From: Mycobacterium sp. | GTDB taxonomy: Bacteria > Actinomycetota > Actinomycetes > Mycobacteriales > Mycobacteriaceae | NCBI RefSeq assembly: GCF_019247635.1 | Contig: NZ_JAFBAR010000070.1 | Span: 1 to 48,169, forward strand | Direction of reading: 5' to 3' | Length of the DNA stretch: 48,169 bases | Shown: one piece after another, positions 16,880 to 26,407 of the stretch | Numbering within the stretch: position 1 is the stretch's first letter | How the letters are laid out: each line of letters begins with the position of its first letter | Notes under the pieces: generated by a model | What the model saw: only the letters and a program-made list of their open reading frames with translations | Told to the model about the DNA's origin: nothing | The model's database searches: none | Position numbers and translations under genes: made by a program

Positions 16880-19060
16880 GTGAGCGGGCAGAGAGGTCAA
16901 GTGGGCAAACTGGTCGGTCGTGCACTGGTCAGTTTGGCGACCACAGTGGCGGCCACGCTGTTGCTGGCACCCGTAGCGGCGGCATCTCCGATAGGCGACG
17001 CCGAGGCCGCCATCATGGCCGCCTGGGAGAAGGCGGGAGGCGACACCTCCACGCTCGGCGCCCGAAAGGGCGACGTCTATGCCGTCGGCGACGGGTTCGC
17101 CCTGGACTTTGCCAACGGCAAGATGTTCTACACCCCTGACACCGGCGCCAAATCGATCTACGGCCCCATCCTGGACAAGTACGAGTCGTTGGGTGGCCCG
17201 GGCGGTAGCGACCTGGGGTTTCCCACCATCAACGAAATTCCCGGGCTCGCCGGACCCGACAGCCGGGTGAGTACCTTCTCCGCCAGCGACAAGCCGGTGA
17301 TCTACTGGACGCCCGAACACGGCGCATATGTGGTGCGCGGCGCGATCAACACCGCCTGGGACAGGCTGGGCAGCTCGGGTGGCGTGTTGGGTGTCCCGGT
17401 CGCGGATGAAAGCTACGACGGCGAAGTCACCTCGCAGAAGTTCAGCGGCGGCCAGGTGTCCTGGAACCGGCAAACCAAACAATTCACCACCGTCCCGCCC
17501 GGACTAGCCGATCAACTGACCGGCTTGCAGGTGGTGATCGATCCCACCGCGGCGATCAATATGGCCTGGCGGGGCGCGGGCGGCGCCACCGGTCCGCTGG
17601 GCGGTAAACAGGGTGGCGAGTACCCCATCGGCGGCGACGGGGTTGCCCAGAACTTCGTCGGCGGCAAAGTGTTCTTCAGCCCGGCCACCGGGGCCAACGC
17701 CGTCGAGAGCGACATCTTGACCAAGTACGAGGCGCTCGGCGGACCGGTCAGCAGCGACCTGGGCTTTCCCACGTCCAACGAGACTGACGGCGGGTTTGGC
17801 AACGCCAGTCGGATCAGCACGTTCTCCGGCGCCGACAAGCCGGTGATTTTCTGGACGTCGGACCACGGCGCGTTCGTCGTCCGCGGAGCGATGAAGGCCG
17901 CGTGGGACAAGCTCCGCGGGCCCTCCGGCAAACTTGGCGCCCCCGTCGCCGACCAGACGATCGACGGCGACGTGGTCTCACAGCGGTTCACTGGCGGCAA
18001 GATCACGTGGGACCGGGCGAAGAACGTCTTCAGCACCGAGCCGGCAAACCTGGCACCGCTGTTGTCGGGTCTGCAGGTCCCGGGCCAGAACCAGCCCAGC
18101 ACCTCGACGATGCCGGCGCATCCGAAGAAGTTCGCGTGGCACTGGTGGTACCTGTTGGCCGCCGTGCCGTTACTAGTGCTGGCGGTTCTGCTGATGGTGG
18201 TGGCGTTCGGGTGGCGTCGGCGTCGCCGTGCTGATCGGGAGGGGCTGACATACCTGCCGGACCGTGACCTCGACGACGACCTCGCCGGCTACGACGCCGC
18301 GGTCGACGGGCACTGGAGCCACAACGACGACGATCGAGAGTTCGAGCACTTGGCGCTCGGCAACCCGCACGCGGCGGAACACATGGACGCTGGGCACCGG
18401 GTCAGCTGGCCGCGCGGAGCCGGGGCGGCGACCGGGGTGGCCGACACTGTCCACGCGGGTGAGGAGTACGACGGCGATGTCGACGAGGGTTTCGAGGATC
18501 TGGGGTTCGACGACCAGGATCCCGACGCGGTGGACACCACGCCTATCGCGTCGAACGCGATAGCGGGGTACGCAGGCGAGGCGGAGACTCCGGAGCCGCC
18601 GGATGGTCCCGACAGCTACCTACCCGAGGTCGTGGCGCCGGAGATCGTCGTGCCGGAGGTCGCTGGCCCGGAAACGGACATTCCCGACGTCGAATTCCCC
18701 CAAGCTGAGGCTCCGGACTTTGCGGATGTGCCTGCGCCCGTCGCCGATGCGATTACCGGGCGCCACGCTGCGGTGGAAAGTTCCGAAGACGCCTGGGAAG
18801 GCGCCTGGGAGGATGCCCGGCAGATCCAGGAGGCCAGGTCCGCGCCGATCCCAACGCGGCCGAACCCGGCCGCACGCCCCACGTTGCACCTGCCGCTGGA
18901 GGACCCCTACCAGGCGCCCGACGGATATCCGATCAAAGCCAGCGCCCGCTCGGGGTTGTTCTACGCCCCGGACACCCCGCTCTACCACGACACGATCGCT
19001 GAGATCTGGTTCGCCAGCGAGGAAGTCGCCCAAGCCAACGGGTTCATCAAGGCCGACTAG
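16880..19060 (+). CDS. LGFP-repeat membrane-anchored cell-wall protein (Rv2721c-like)
   Basis: A 726-residue protein. A signal peptide with basic start and hydrophobic core (ATTVAATLLLAPVAAASP) leads to a domain of repeated LGFP-type units, for example LGARKGDVY, LGFPTINE, LGVPVADE, LGGKQGGEY, LGFPTSNE and LGAPVADQ. LGFP repeats are associated with binding of cell-wall material. One TM helix at about residues 419-443 (WHWWYLLAAVPLLVLAVLLM) is followed by RRRRR and a long acidic, Pro-rich cytoplasmic tail. Start GTG 16880 follows GGGAGG. It converges with lexA, 22 bp away. Confidence 0.85.
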   Translation: MSGQRGQVGKLVGRALVSLATTVAATLLLAPVAAASPIGDAEAAIMAAWEKAGGDTSTLGARKGDVYAVGDGFALDFANGKMFYTPDTGAKSIYGPILDKYESLGGPGGSDLGFPTINEIPGLAGPDSRVSTFSASDKPVIYWTPEHGAYVVRGAINTAWDRLGSSGGVLGVPVADESYDGEVTSQKFSGGQVSWNRQTKQFTTVPPGLADQLTGLQVVIDPTAAINMAWRGAGGATGPLGGKQGGEYPIGGDGVAQNFVGGKVFFSPATGANAVESDILTKYEALGGPVSSDLGFPTSNETDGGFGNASRISTFSGADKPVIFWTSDHGAFVVRGAMKAAWDKLRGPSGKLGAPVADQTIDGDVVSQRFTGGKITWDRAKNVFSTEPANLAPLLSGLQVPGQNQPSTSTMPAHPKKFAWHWWYLLAAVPLLVLAVLLMVVAFGWRRRRRADREGLTYLPDRDLDDDLAGYDAAVDGHWSHNDDDREFEHLALGNPHAAEHMDAGHRVSWPRGAGAATGVADTVHAGEEYDGDVDEGFEDLGFDDQDPDAVDTTPIASNAIAGYAGEAETPEPPDGPDSYLPEVVAPEIVVPEVAGPETDIPDVEFPQAEAPDFADVPAPVADAITGRHAAVESSEDAWEGAWEDARQIQEARSAPIPTRPNPAARPTLHLPLEDPYQAPDGYPIKASARSGLFYAPDTPLYHDTIAEIWFASEEVAQANGFIKAD

Positions 19061-19082
19061 AACTCGGCCAGGGGCAGCCGGC

Positions 19083-19778
19083 CTAAATCTTGCGGATCAC
19101 CGTGACGACCTTGCCAAGCACCGTTGCGTCGTTGCCCGGGATGGGGTCGAACGCCGGGTTGTGGGGCATCAGCCACACCTGACCGCCGGCACGTTTGAAC
19201 GTCTTGACGGTGGCCTCGCCGTCGATCATCGCCGCGACGATGTCCCCGTTGTCGGCGACGTTTTGTTGGCGCACCACCACCCAGTCGCCGTCGCAGATGG
19301 CCGCCTCGACCATCGAGTCGCCGACGACCTTGAGCAGGAACAGCGTTCCCTCGCCGACCAATTCACGGGGGAGTGGGAACACATCTTCGACCGCTTCTTC
19401 GGCGAGGATCGGGCCACCGGCCGCGATACGTCCCAGGACCGGGACAAACGTGGGTTCGGGCAACGCGTCTGAGCCGGGCACATCGGTGCGGGGCGCCACC
19501 ACCTCGTCGGCGCCTCGGACGTCGACCGCTCGTGGCCGGTTCGGGTCCCGGCGCAGGTAGCCCTTGCGTTCCAGCGTGCGTAGCTGGTGGGCCACCGAGG
19601 AGGTCGACGTCAGGCCGACCGCGTCGCCGATTTCGCGGATACTCGGCGGGTATCCGCGGCTGGTGACCGAAGCGCGGATGACATTCAGGATGGTGCGCTG
19701 GCGCTCTGTTAACGCCGGATCCAGGGCATGCGGGCCGTCCGTCCCACTCGCGGCTGAAGTGTCGTTGCTGTCACTCAT
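19083..19778 (-). CDS. lexA: SOS repressor LexA
   Basis: A 231-residue repressor of the SOS regulon. The N-terminal winged helix runs from [16 protein letters not shown] through [21 protein letters not shown]. The cleavage site is Ala120-Gly121 in GRIAAGG. The catalytic pair is Ser155 in GDSMVEA and Lys192 in ATVKTFK. ATG 19778 is 7 nt after a TACATT -10, so the mRNA is probably leaderless or nearly so. Its own LexA box lies just upstream. Confidence 0.98.
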   Translation of the reverse strand: MSDSNDTSAASGTDGPHALDPALTERQRTILNVIRASVTSRGYPPSIREIGDAVGLTSTSSVAHQLRTLERKGYLRRDPNRPRAVDVRGADEVVAPRTDVPGSDALPEPTFVPVLGRIAAGGPILAEEAVEDVFPLPRELVGEGTLFLLKVVGDSMVEAAICDGDWVVVRQQNVADNGDIVAAMIDGEATVKTFKRAGGQVWLMPHNPAFDPIPGNDATVLGKVVTVIRKI

Positions 19779-19785
19779 GGCACTG

Positions 19786-19826
19786 AATGTAGCCGCACCG
19801 CGCCCGAGAATCAAACATGTGTTCGA
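19786..19826 (-). promoter_or_regulatory. lexA promoter with LexA box
   Basis: On the minus strand the box reads TCGAACACATGTTTGA (19811-19826), one base from TCGAAC-N4-GTTCGA. A -35 TTGATT overlaps its end, and a 17-bp spacer leads to -10 TACATT (19786-19791). LexA binding here would block the promoter and give autoregulation. Confidence 0.88.
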
Positions 19827-19939
19827 CCGGCGTGTCGCGCAGTCCGGGGTGCCGGCCCAAACCAGGCGAATAACAAAGGTGTAACTCTTTAGTCAATCGG
19901 GTATCCGCGCTCCATGGCAGTGGTAGCGACCGGCAGCAC

Positions 19940-19962
19940 TTGTCGGTGGTGTGGTCTAGCGT
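19940..19962 (+). promoter_or_regulatory. LexA-independent damage promoter (RecA-NDp type) of the Rv2719c-like gene
   Basis: TTGTCGGTG, exactly 8 bp, then TAGCGT is a full match to TTGTCRGTG-N8-TANNNT. It lies 104 bp before the gene's ATG and points the right way. Confidence 0.85.
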
Positions 19963-19990
19963 TTTGCTCGTCCGACACGCTTCGCTCAAA

Positions 19991-20038
19991 TGTTCGCTTA
20001 TCGAACACACGAGCGATTATAGTCGAACACACGAGCGA
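19991..20038 (+). promoter_or_regulatory. Cluster of SOS half-sites before the Rv2719c-like gene
   Basis: The identical 16-mer TCGAACACACGAGCGA occurs at 20001-20016 and 20023-20038. Each has a perfect left SOS half (TCGAAC) and a right half two bases off (GAGCGA for GTTCGA). A TGTTCG-N5-CGAACA dyad (19991-20007) overlaps the first. Whether LexA binds such degenerate sites is open. Confidence 0.6.
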
Positions 20039-20065
20039 GAAGTAGTCGACCGGAGGATCCCCAAA

Positions 20066-20554
20066 ATGACAGTTATCCAGTCAGTCCCGCCGCGTCCAGC
20101 GAATTTCCGCCGGCCGATCAGCACTCCCGGCTACGGCAGGCCGGGTTACCGCACGCTGGAGCGGACCAGAAGGCCGGGCCCGCCAAGGCCGGCGGGCGCG
20201 CCACCGCGCTACCACGGCACGGGCGTCGCGATGTCGACGGCCCCGCACCGCACCCGCCCCATCAGGCTGGCGACCACGGTGGGGCTGGCGCTGGCAGCTG
20301 GCGTAATCACACTGTGGCTGGGCATGGTCGCCCACCTCGGGGAGGTCATCAACAGCGACGCCAATTCGACTCCCGTCGTGCCCACCAAACTTTCGCTGGT
20401 ACGCGTCGAGGCAGGGGAATCCCTGCAGGACTTGGCGGCCCGGGTGGCCCCCGGCGTACCAATTCGCCAGGAGGCCGAGCGCATCCGCGAACTCAACTCC
20501 TTGCAGTCGCCGACGTTGGCTGTGGGCCAGACCCTGATTGCGCCGGTCGGCTGA
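20066..20554 (+). CDS. DNA-damage-inducible LysM membrane protein (Rv2719c/ChiZ-like)
   Basis: A 162-residue protein: a basic, Pro/Arg-rich cytoplasmic N-terminus (residues 1-70), one TM helix ([20 protein letters not shown]), then an outer LysM-type domain ending [20 protein letters not shown]. The M. tuberculosis homologue Rv2719c is reported as a damage-induced protein acting on peptidoglycan and blocking division. ATG 20066 follows GGAGG by 9 nt. Both a RecA-NDp promoter and SOS half-sites precede it, divergent from lexA. Confidence 0.85.
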   Translation: MTVIQSVPPRPANFRRPISTPGYGRPGYRTLERTRRPGPPRPAGAPPRYHGTGVAMSTAPHRTRPIRLATTVGLALAAGVITLWLGMVAHLGEVINSDANSTPVVPTKLSLVRVEAGESLQDLAARVAPGVPIRQEAERIRELNSLQSPTLAVGQTLIAPVG

Positions 20555-20717
20555 CGGCATCGCAGTGGACTGCGAAAACAGCTCCACGCCAACGCTCCTC
20601 GGGAATCGCGGCCTCGAACGGCGATGGATCGCCACGGCATTGGCCCTGCGGGGGAGCGCCCAGGTACTCTCGGAGTGGTTTGCGATACCTGGATGTCAGC
20701 GCGGCGAAGGAGCGGCC

Positions 20718-21182
20718 ATGCACTGCCCGTTCTGCCGGCATCCCGATTCCCGAGTGATCGATTCGCGGGAAACCGATGAGGGGCAGGCGATTAGGCGCCG
20801 CCGATCATGCCCCGAATGTGGCCGGCGCTTCACCACGGTGGAAACCGCGGTCCTCGCCGTGGTCAAGCGCAGCGGGGTCACTGAGCCCTTCAGCCGTGAG
20901 AAAGTCATCAGCGGTGTCCGTCGGGCATGTCAGGGCCGCCAGGTGGACGACGACGCGCTGAATCTGCTGGCCCAGCAAGTCGAGGACACCGTGCGCGCGG
21001 CGGGCTCGCCGGAGGTTCCGAGTCACGATGTCGGCCTGGCCATCCTCGGGCCGCTGCGCGACCTTGACGAAGTTGCCTACCTTCGGTTCGCGTCGGTATA
21101 TCGATCCTTCTCCTCGGCCGATGATTTCGAGCGGGAGATCGAGGCACTTCGCGCGCATCGCAAAGTATCGACGCCGGGCTGA
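20718..21182 (+). CDS. nrdR: Transcriptional repressor NrdR
   Basis: A 154-residue regulator of ribonucleotide reductase genes. The N-terminal zinc ribbon has CPFC and CPEC pairs. An ATP-cone domain follows ([20 protein letters not shown] through [11 protein letters not shown]). ATG 20718 follows AAGGAG by 6 nt. It lies in the lexA neighbourhood, tying dNTP supply to DNA repair. I see no clear NrdR box in the window. Confidence 0.97.
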   Translation: MHCPFCRHPDSRVIDSRETDEGQAIRRRRSCPECGRRFTTVETAVLAVVKRSGVTEPFSREKVISGVRRACQGRQVDDDALNLLAQQVEDTVRAAGSPEVPSHDVGLAILGPLRDLDEVAYLRFASVYRSFSSADDFEREIEALRAHRKVSTPG

Positions 21183-21183
21183 C

Positions 21184-21669
21184 ATGCCGCCCGAGCTGCA
21201 TCCCGATCTCGCGGCGCTGGCACCCCTGCTGGGCACCTGGGCCGGTCGGGGACAGGGCAAATACCCGACGATTCAACCGTTCGAGTATTTCGAAGAAGTC
21301 GTGTTTTCCCATGTCGGTAAACCATTTCTGGCGTATGTGCAAAAGAGCCGGGCGGTAGCCGACGGGAGGCCGTTGCACGGCGAGACGGGTTATCTGCGTG
21401 TGCCGCAGCCGGGTCGCGTTGAGCTGGTCCTCGCGCACCCGAACGGCATCACCGAAATAGCGGTGGGTACATACTCGGTGACCGCCGACGTCATCGAAGT
21501 CGACTTGTCCAGCACGGCGGTCGGGCTGAGCCCGACCGCCAAAGAGGTTACCGCGCTTGGCCGTTCGATACGGATGGATGGCGACGAGCTGTCCTACTCG
21601 CTGCAGATGGCCGGGGTGGGGCAGCCACTGCAGGATCACCTCGCCGCCGTGTTGCACCGAAGTCACTGA
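21184..21669 (+). CDS. Nitrobindin-like heme protein (Rv2717c-like)
   Basis: A 161-residue beta-barrel protein of the nitrobindin/THAP4 family. The signature GTWAGRGQGKYP is at residues 17-28 and the C-terminal QDHLAAVLHR holds the histidine expected to bind heme iron. The family reacts with nitric oxide or peroxynitrite. ATG 21184 comes one base after the nrdR stop, so the genes are cotranscribed. By recall M. tuberculosis has a PhzF-type gene (Rv2716) next; it is missing here. Confidence 0.88.
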   Translation: MPPELHPDLAALAPLLGTWAGRGQGKYPTIQPFEYFEEVVFSHVGKPFLAYVQKSRAVADGRPLHGETGYLRVPQPGRVELVLAHPNGITEIAVGTYSVTADVIEVDLSSTAVGLSPTAKEVTALGRSIRMDGDELSYSLQMAGVGQPLQDHLAAVLHRSH

Positions 21670-21745
21670 ACTTGCGCGGCATCAATTCGGTTGTGTCACA
21701 CCACCGTTAGCCGCCCGGCCGGCGATCCCCGGCCCTGCCCACCGA

Positions 21746-22771
21746 TCAGGTCGCGCTGCGTTCGTCGGCGCTTATGGCCTCCAAGACGGCGACCCGGGTG
21801 CCGGCCGAACCGGTGACCCTGTCTTCGCCGCCGCCTCTGCGCAGCAATGCGCGAAGCGCGGTCTGATCGTATTCGGACGGTGCAGTGGTGTCGATGAAAC
21901 GCTGCACCACGTCGATGAAGCGGGCCGGGTCGTCATGGAAGGGAAAATGCCCGGAACCCTCGAAGATCTCGAGCTGCGAGCCCGGCATGGCGGCGTGCGC
22001 CATCCGGGCGTGCCGCACCGGTACCACCACATCCCTTGTGCCCCAGATGATCTGCACTGGGATGGCTTCGGTCAAATAGCATCGGTCCAGCATGGTGACG
22101 ATCTGCCCACGCCAGTCCACCACGGCCCGCAAGGTGCGGCTGAACGCCGCCGAGGCCGTCGGCTCGGGTAGATCGTCCAGAATCCGCAACACGTTGGCCA
22201 AATCATTCCCCAGGCCGGTCGTGCCGACTGATTTGCCCACCAGCTGCCCCAGCAACTGCACCGCCGGCAGCACCAGGGGTAACCGCAGCAATGCCATGGC
22301 TTCGCTGCCCATCGGCAACGAGGCCCATCGCAACACGAAGTTGACGTCCTTGGTCACGCCGCCGGCCGAGACCAGAATCAATCGCTCGACCAACTGCGGG
22401 AACTGGTAGGCGAATTGCATCGCCACCCCGCCGCCCAGGGAATGGCCGACGATGGTCACCCGCTCGATGTCGAGCACGCTGAGCAGGTCACGCATTCCGT
22501 TGGCGTACGCCGCGACCGAGTAGTCGGCGCGTGGCTTGTCGGACTTGCCATGGCCCAGCAGATCGGGGGCGATGACCGTAAAACGCTGAGCGAGCTTGGC
22601 GTGCACGCCAGTCCAGGTAGTGGAGTTGTCGCCGATGCCGTGGATCAGCAGGATCGCCGGGCCGGACCCCGCGATCCGGAACGCCCGTTTGTAACCGTGG
22701 ATGGTGCGGTACTGCAGCGAAGGTGCTGTCACTTCCCGCACCGGGCGAAGATTGCGCTTTCGCTCGGTCAT
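21746..22771 (-). CDS. Alpha/beta hydrolase (Rv2715-like)
   Basis: A 341-residue hydrolase. The oxyanion region is LIHGIGDNSTTW, the nucleophile elbow GHSLGGG, the acid lies in GTRDVV and the histidine in GSGHFPFHDD, so the triad is complete. Substrate unknown; ester or C-C hydrolysis is typical. ATG 22771 (TERKRNLRPVREV after Met) is chosen over an upstream extension in the PAC2 gene. It follows that gene by 34 bp and is probably in its operon. Confidence 0.88.
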   Translation of the reverse strand: MTERKRNLRPVREVTAPSLQYRTIHGYKRAFRIAGSGPAILLIHGIGDNSTTWTGVHAKLAQRFTVIAPDLLGHGKSDKPRADYSVAAYANGMRDLLSVLDIERVTIVGHSLGGGVAMQFAYQFPQLVERLILVSAGGVTKDVNFVLRWASLPMGSEAMALLRLPLVLPAVQLLGQLVGKSVGTTGLGNDLANVLRILDDLPEPTASAAFSRTLRAVVDWRGQIVTMLDRCYLTEAIPVQIIWGTRDVVVPVRHARMAHAAMPGSQLEIFEGSGHFPFHDDPARFIDVVQRFIDTTAPSEYDQTALRALLRRGGGEDRVTGSAGTRVAVLEAISADERSAT

Positions 22772-22805
22772 CTCGCCAACCTCGCTGTCGGGCCGTCCGG
22801 GGGGC

Positions 22806-23783
22806 TCAAGCCGGATCGTCGTCGTCGAACTTCTTCTCCGCCTGCTGCGCCAGGAACCGCTCAAACTCCGCGCCGAGCTCCTCGCCGCTGGGCAGATCCT
22901 CGTCGCGCGTTAGTAACGACCTGTTCTCCTGCGCGTCGATGAACGCATCGTACTGGCGCTCAAGCGCGGCCACCACTTGAGCGACCTCCACGCTCGCCTG
23001 CACCTGCTCGTCGATCTTGGCCCGAATCTCGGCTGCCGCGTCGCCCAGCGCCGCCAGTGGCAGGTCCAGCGAGCCGGTCTTGGCGACCTGCTCGAGCAGC
23101 GCTTGGGCGGCGGCGGGATAGTCCGTCTGGGTCAGATAGTGCGGGACGTGCACGGTGAAGCCAACGACTTCATGACCGCTTTGGGCCATCCGGTATTCCA
23201 GCAGGTTCGACGCGCTGCCAGGGAGCTGGATCTCAGAAATCCACGGCTGAAAATCGGCGATCAGTTCGCCGTTGTTGGAGTGCGCCGTCATCGTGATCGG
23301 TCGGGTGTGTGGAACGGCCATCGGTACAGTGCCCAGCCCGATGGTTTGCCGCACACCGAGGCGCTCGGCCAGCAGCCGGACCGCGCTGATGAAGCGCTCC
23401 CACTTCAGATCCGGCTCCATTCCGGCCAGCAACAGAAACGGGGTGCCGACGCTGTCGCGCAGCGCGTACAGGCTTAGCTCTGGATCGTCGTAGTGGGTGA
23501 AGTGATCGGTCTTGAACGTCATCAACGGCCGCCGCGATCGGTAGTCGAGCAATTCGTCGATCGCGAAGGACGCGACGAGTTCGGTGTCTAGAGCGGCCTT
23601 GAGGTGGCCGGCCGCCAGCCTGATGGCATGACCCGCGTCGGAGAAGCCCTCCAATGCGTGCACCAACACGGGGCCGCGGCCGTCGGAAGTGACCAACTGG
23701 GGCGCCGGGAACTCAAGCTCGTACATGCCGGGTTGTCCCGGCTGGTAGTCCTGCGCCTCGCCGGGGTCCTGATCGTGGGCCAT
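22806..23783 (-). CDS. PAC2 family protein (Rv2714-like)
   Basis: A 325-residue protein of the PAC2 family, related by fold to proteasome assembly chaperones and common in actinobacteria. It shows VLVHALEGFSDAGHA near residue 40 and a Glu/Asp-rich C-terminal helix. A role in proteasome assembly is not established. ATG 23783 follows AGGAGG with good spacing, a strong start. Confidence 0.87.
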   Translation of the reverse strand: MAHDQDPGEAQDYQPGQPGMYELEFPAPQLVTSDGRGPVLVHALEGFSDAGHAIRLAAGHLKAALDTELVASFAIDELLDYRSRRPLMTFKTDHFTHYDDPELSLYALRDSVGTPFLLLAGMEPDLKWERFISAVRLLAERLGVRQTIGLGTVPMAVPHTRPITMTAHSNNGELIADFQPWISEIQLPGSASNLLEYRMAQSGHEVVGFTVHVPHYLTQTDYPAAAQALLEQVAKTGSLDLPLAALGDAAAEIRAKIDEQVQASVEVAQVVAALERQYDAFIDAQENRSLLTRDEDLPSGEELGAEFERFLAQQAEKKFDDDDPA

Positions 23784-24020
23784 GGGTGTTGCCTCCTGTC
23801 GGGGGTCTCTCCAGGGTGCCGCTTCCAGTGGCACTTAAAACGGGCGGACACCAGTAATTGAACAACGAACGCAAGACGTCCTATGTCCCCGAAACGCACC
23901 ACCGTCCACCGGTTCTGCGTCCGTCGGTTGTCTCTCCCGGCAATTTGCTCGGGGAACGTCAGCGCATTCGGCTCCGTTCAACCCTGCTTGCCAGCCCGTG
24001 GTCAGGCATGATGGAGATCG

Positions 24021-24839
24021 ATGCGCACCCGGGTGGTACTTGTTTGCCCGCTGGCCAGCCTGGCGCTATTGCTGGCGTCATGCGGCCGGTCGGTCGATCA
24101 TGCCGGGACCAGTCACGGACCGAGCCAGGGCAGCCATGGGTCCGTCGAGCAGCTCAGCCAACCCGAGTACGGGCCGGTAGCCAGGCCGGTCAATCCGGAT
24201 CCCCGTGTAGGCGCGATCTTCCCGGACAGCGGCAAGATGCACTCTTGTACCGCCTCGGTGGTGCATTCCAAGGACGGCGACCTGGTGCTGACCGCTGCGC
24301 ACTGCTTGCTCGGAACTCTCCGGGCAAGCTTTGTGCCGGGTTTCTCCGGCGATGCCACGCCGGGCGATATGTGGACGGTTGGTGAGGTGTACTTCGATGG
24401 CCGCTGGCTGGCGAATAGGGAGCCGCGTGCGGACTATGCAATCGCCCGGGTGAGTAGGGCCGACGGCGGATCGGTGGAGGCGCGTGCGGGCTCAGCGCTG
24501 TCGCTGGGCACGGCCCCGGCTGCGGGAAGCCGTGTCACCGTGACGGGGTATGCGGCCGGCGTAGGCGGGCAGCCGATCGGTTGCCAGGCCAGCACTGGAG
24601 TCACCACGACGGGGTTTCCCTCGTTGGCATGTGACGGCCTGGTCGGCGGCACCAGCGGCGCACCATGGGTAATGGGTTCAACCATTACGGGCGTGATCGG
24701 CGGCATTGAGGGCGGCGGATGCGCGGAAAGCATGTCGTATTCGCCGCCGTTCGACGACCACACCGCGGCGCTGCTGGCCCGTGCTGAAGCTGGCGGTCCA
24801 GGCGACGCGGCGCCGCGCGATTTCGACGACACCTGCTAG
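24021..24839 (+). CDS. Secreted trypsin-like serine protease lipoprotein
   Basis: A 272-residue chymotrypsin-fold protease. The N-terminus has a signal with lipobox LLASC (Cys21), so it is probably lipid-anchored outside the membrane. The triad is complete: His in LTAAHC, Asp in ADYAIARV, Ser in GGTSGAPW. Two cysteine pairs (SC...HC and GC...AC) suggest disulfides. ATG 24021 follows GGAG by a few bases. It sits between PAC2 and sthA genes, which are adjacent in M. tuberculosis by my recall, so it is an accessory gene. Substrate unknown. Confidence 0.86.
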   Translation: MRTRVVLVCPLASLALLLASCGRSVDHAGTSHGPSQGSHGSVEQLSQPEYGPVARPVNPDPRVGAIFPDSGKMHSCTASVVHSKDGDLVLTAAHCLLGTLRASFVPGFSGDATPGDMWTVGEVYFDGRWLANREPRADYAIARVSRADGGSVEARAGSALSLGTAPAAGSRVTVTGYAAGVGGQPIGCQASTGVTTTGFPSLACDGLVGGTSGAPWVMGSTITGVIGGIEGGGCAESMSYSPPFDDHTAALLARAEAGGPGDAAPRDFDDTC

Positions 24840-24861
24840 CCGACGGAATCGTCATTCCTCA

Positions 24862-24882
24862 TCGGTCCGTTGCACGGACCGA
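24862..24882. terminator. Bidirectional hairpin between protease gene and sthA
   Basis: TCGGTCCGT-TGC-ACGGACCGA is a perfect 9-bp stem with a 3-nt loop, sited between two convergent stops (24839 and 24895). No T run follows on either strand, as is usual in mycobacteria. Confidence 0.75.
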
Positions 24883-24894
24883 ATCGTCACTGGC

Positions 24895-26301
24895 TCAGCG
24901 GCGGAACTGGTGCAGCGCCCGCACCTTGTTCATCACGTCCAGCGCAGCCACCTTGTAGGCCTCAGAGAACGTCGGGTAGTTGAACACCGCATCGACCAGA
25001 TACCCGACGGTGCCGCCGCACCCCATCACGGCCTGCCCAATGTGGACCATCTCGGTGGCACTGGTGCCGAAGATATGCACGCCGAGCAGCTTGAGGTCGT
25101 CAGTGGACACCAACAGTTTGAGCATGCCGTACGAGTCGCCGGCGATCTGGCCGCGAGCCAGCTCCCGGTAGCGCGCCACGCCGACCTCGTAGGGGATCGA
25201 ATCCCTGGTCAGCTCCACCTCGGTCGCGCCCACATAGGAGACCTCGGGTATCGAGTAGATGCCGATCGGCTGCAGGTCGGTGATGCTGTCGCACGCCTCC
25301 CCGAACGCGTGGTAGGCGGCCAGTCGGCCTTGTTCCATCGACGTCGCGGCCAGTGCGGGGAAACCGATGACGTCGCCGACGGCATAGATATGGGGGACTT
25401 TGGTCTGGAACTTGTCGTCGACGAAAATCCGCCCGCGGCCCTCGGTCTCCAGTCCCGCGTTCTCGAGGTCGAGGCGGTCGGTCTGACCCTGCCGCCCGGC
25501 GGAGTACATCACCGTTTCGGCGGGAATCTGCTTGCCGCTGGCCAGCGTGGTGACGGTGCCGGCGGCGCCGACGTCGACCGCGGTCACCTCCTCACCGAAC
25601 CGGAAGGTCACCGCCAGGTCGCGCAGGTGAAACTTCAGCGCCTCGACGACCTCGGGGTCGCAGAAATCCAGCATGTCGTTCCGCTTTTCCACGACGGTCA
25701 CCTTGGTGCCCAACGCGGCGAACATCGAGGCGTACTCGATGCCGACCACACCGGCGCCCACCACCACCATTGACGCGGGCAGTGACTTGAGGTCGAGGAT
25801 GCCGTCGGAGTCCAGCACCCTCTCCTCGTCGAACTCGACCCCGGACGGACGCGCCGGCCTGGTGCCGGTGGCGATGACGATGTAATCGCCTGTGATGGTG
25901 GTCTTTTCGCGGCCGCCGGGCTCTTCGACCTCGACCGTGTGCGCGTCGACGAACCGGCCGTGACCGATCAGCAGGTCGACCCGGTTGCGCATCAACTGGC
26001 TGCGCACCACGTCGACTTCCTTGCCGATCACATGCTGCGTCCGGGCCAGCAGATCCGCAGGCGTGATCCGGTCTTTGACGCGGTAGCTCGCCCCGTACAG
26101 CTCGCGCTGACTCATCCCGGTGAGGTAAAGCACCGCCTCGCGCAACGTTTTGGACGGAATTGTGCCCGTGTTGACGCACACGCCACCCAGCATTCTCCCG
26201 CGTTCGATGATCGCGACGGACTTGCCGAGCTTGGCCGAAGCGATGGCGGCTTTCTGCCCCCCGGGCCCTGAACCGATAACCACCATGTCGTACTGACGCA
26301 T
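24895..26301 (-). CDS. sthA: Soluble pyridine nucleotide transhydrogenase SthA
   Basis: A 468-residue FAD enzyme passing hydride between NADPH and NAD+. The FAD site is [13 protein letters not shown]. The redox-motif position reads [15 protein letters not shown], where the second cysteine of disulfide reductases is Thr, as is usual in SthA. The NAD(P) site is [16 protein letters not shown] and the second FAD motif is [12 protein letters not shown] 26301 gives the usual length; ATG 26310 is 6 nt after a TACTGT -10 and may be used as a leaderless start, adding three residues. Confidence 0.93.
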   Translation of the reverse strand: MRQYDMVVIGSGPGGQKAAIASAKLGKSVAIIERGRMLGGVCVNTGTIPSKTLREAVLYLTGMSQRELYGASYRVKDRITPADLLARTQHVIGKEVDVVRSQLMRNRVDLLIGHGRFVDAHTVEVEEPGGREKTTITGDYIVIATGTRPARPSGVEFDEERVLDSDGILDLKSLPASMVVVGAGVVGIEYASMFAALGTKVTVVEKRNDMLDFCDPEVVEALKFHLRDLAVTFRFGEEVTAVDVGAAGTVTTLASGKQIPAETVMYSAGRQGQTDRLDLENAGLETEGRGRIFVDDKFQTKVPHIYAVGDVIGFPALAATSMEQGRLAAYHAFGEACDSITDLQPIGIYSIPEVSYVGATEVELTRDSIPYEVGVARYRELARGQIAGDSYGMLKLLVSTDDLKLLGVHIFGTSATEMVHIGQAVMGCGGTVGYLVDAVFNYPTFSEAYKVAALDVMNKVRALHQFRR

Positions 26302-26407
26302 CGACCCCATGAGATGACAGTAGAACGCACAGTGCCGATTTCGTCCACAGGAGAGTGGCCGTGCCGGGTCGCCCGCGGGCCGACTGACGGTGCGGCTTGT
26401 CAGCGTG

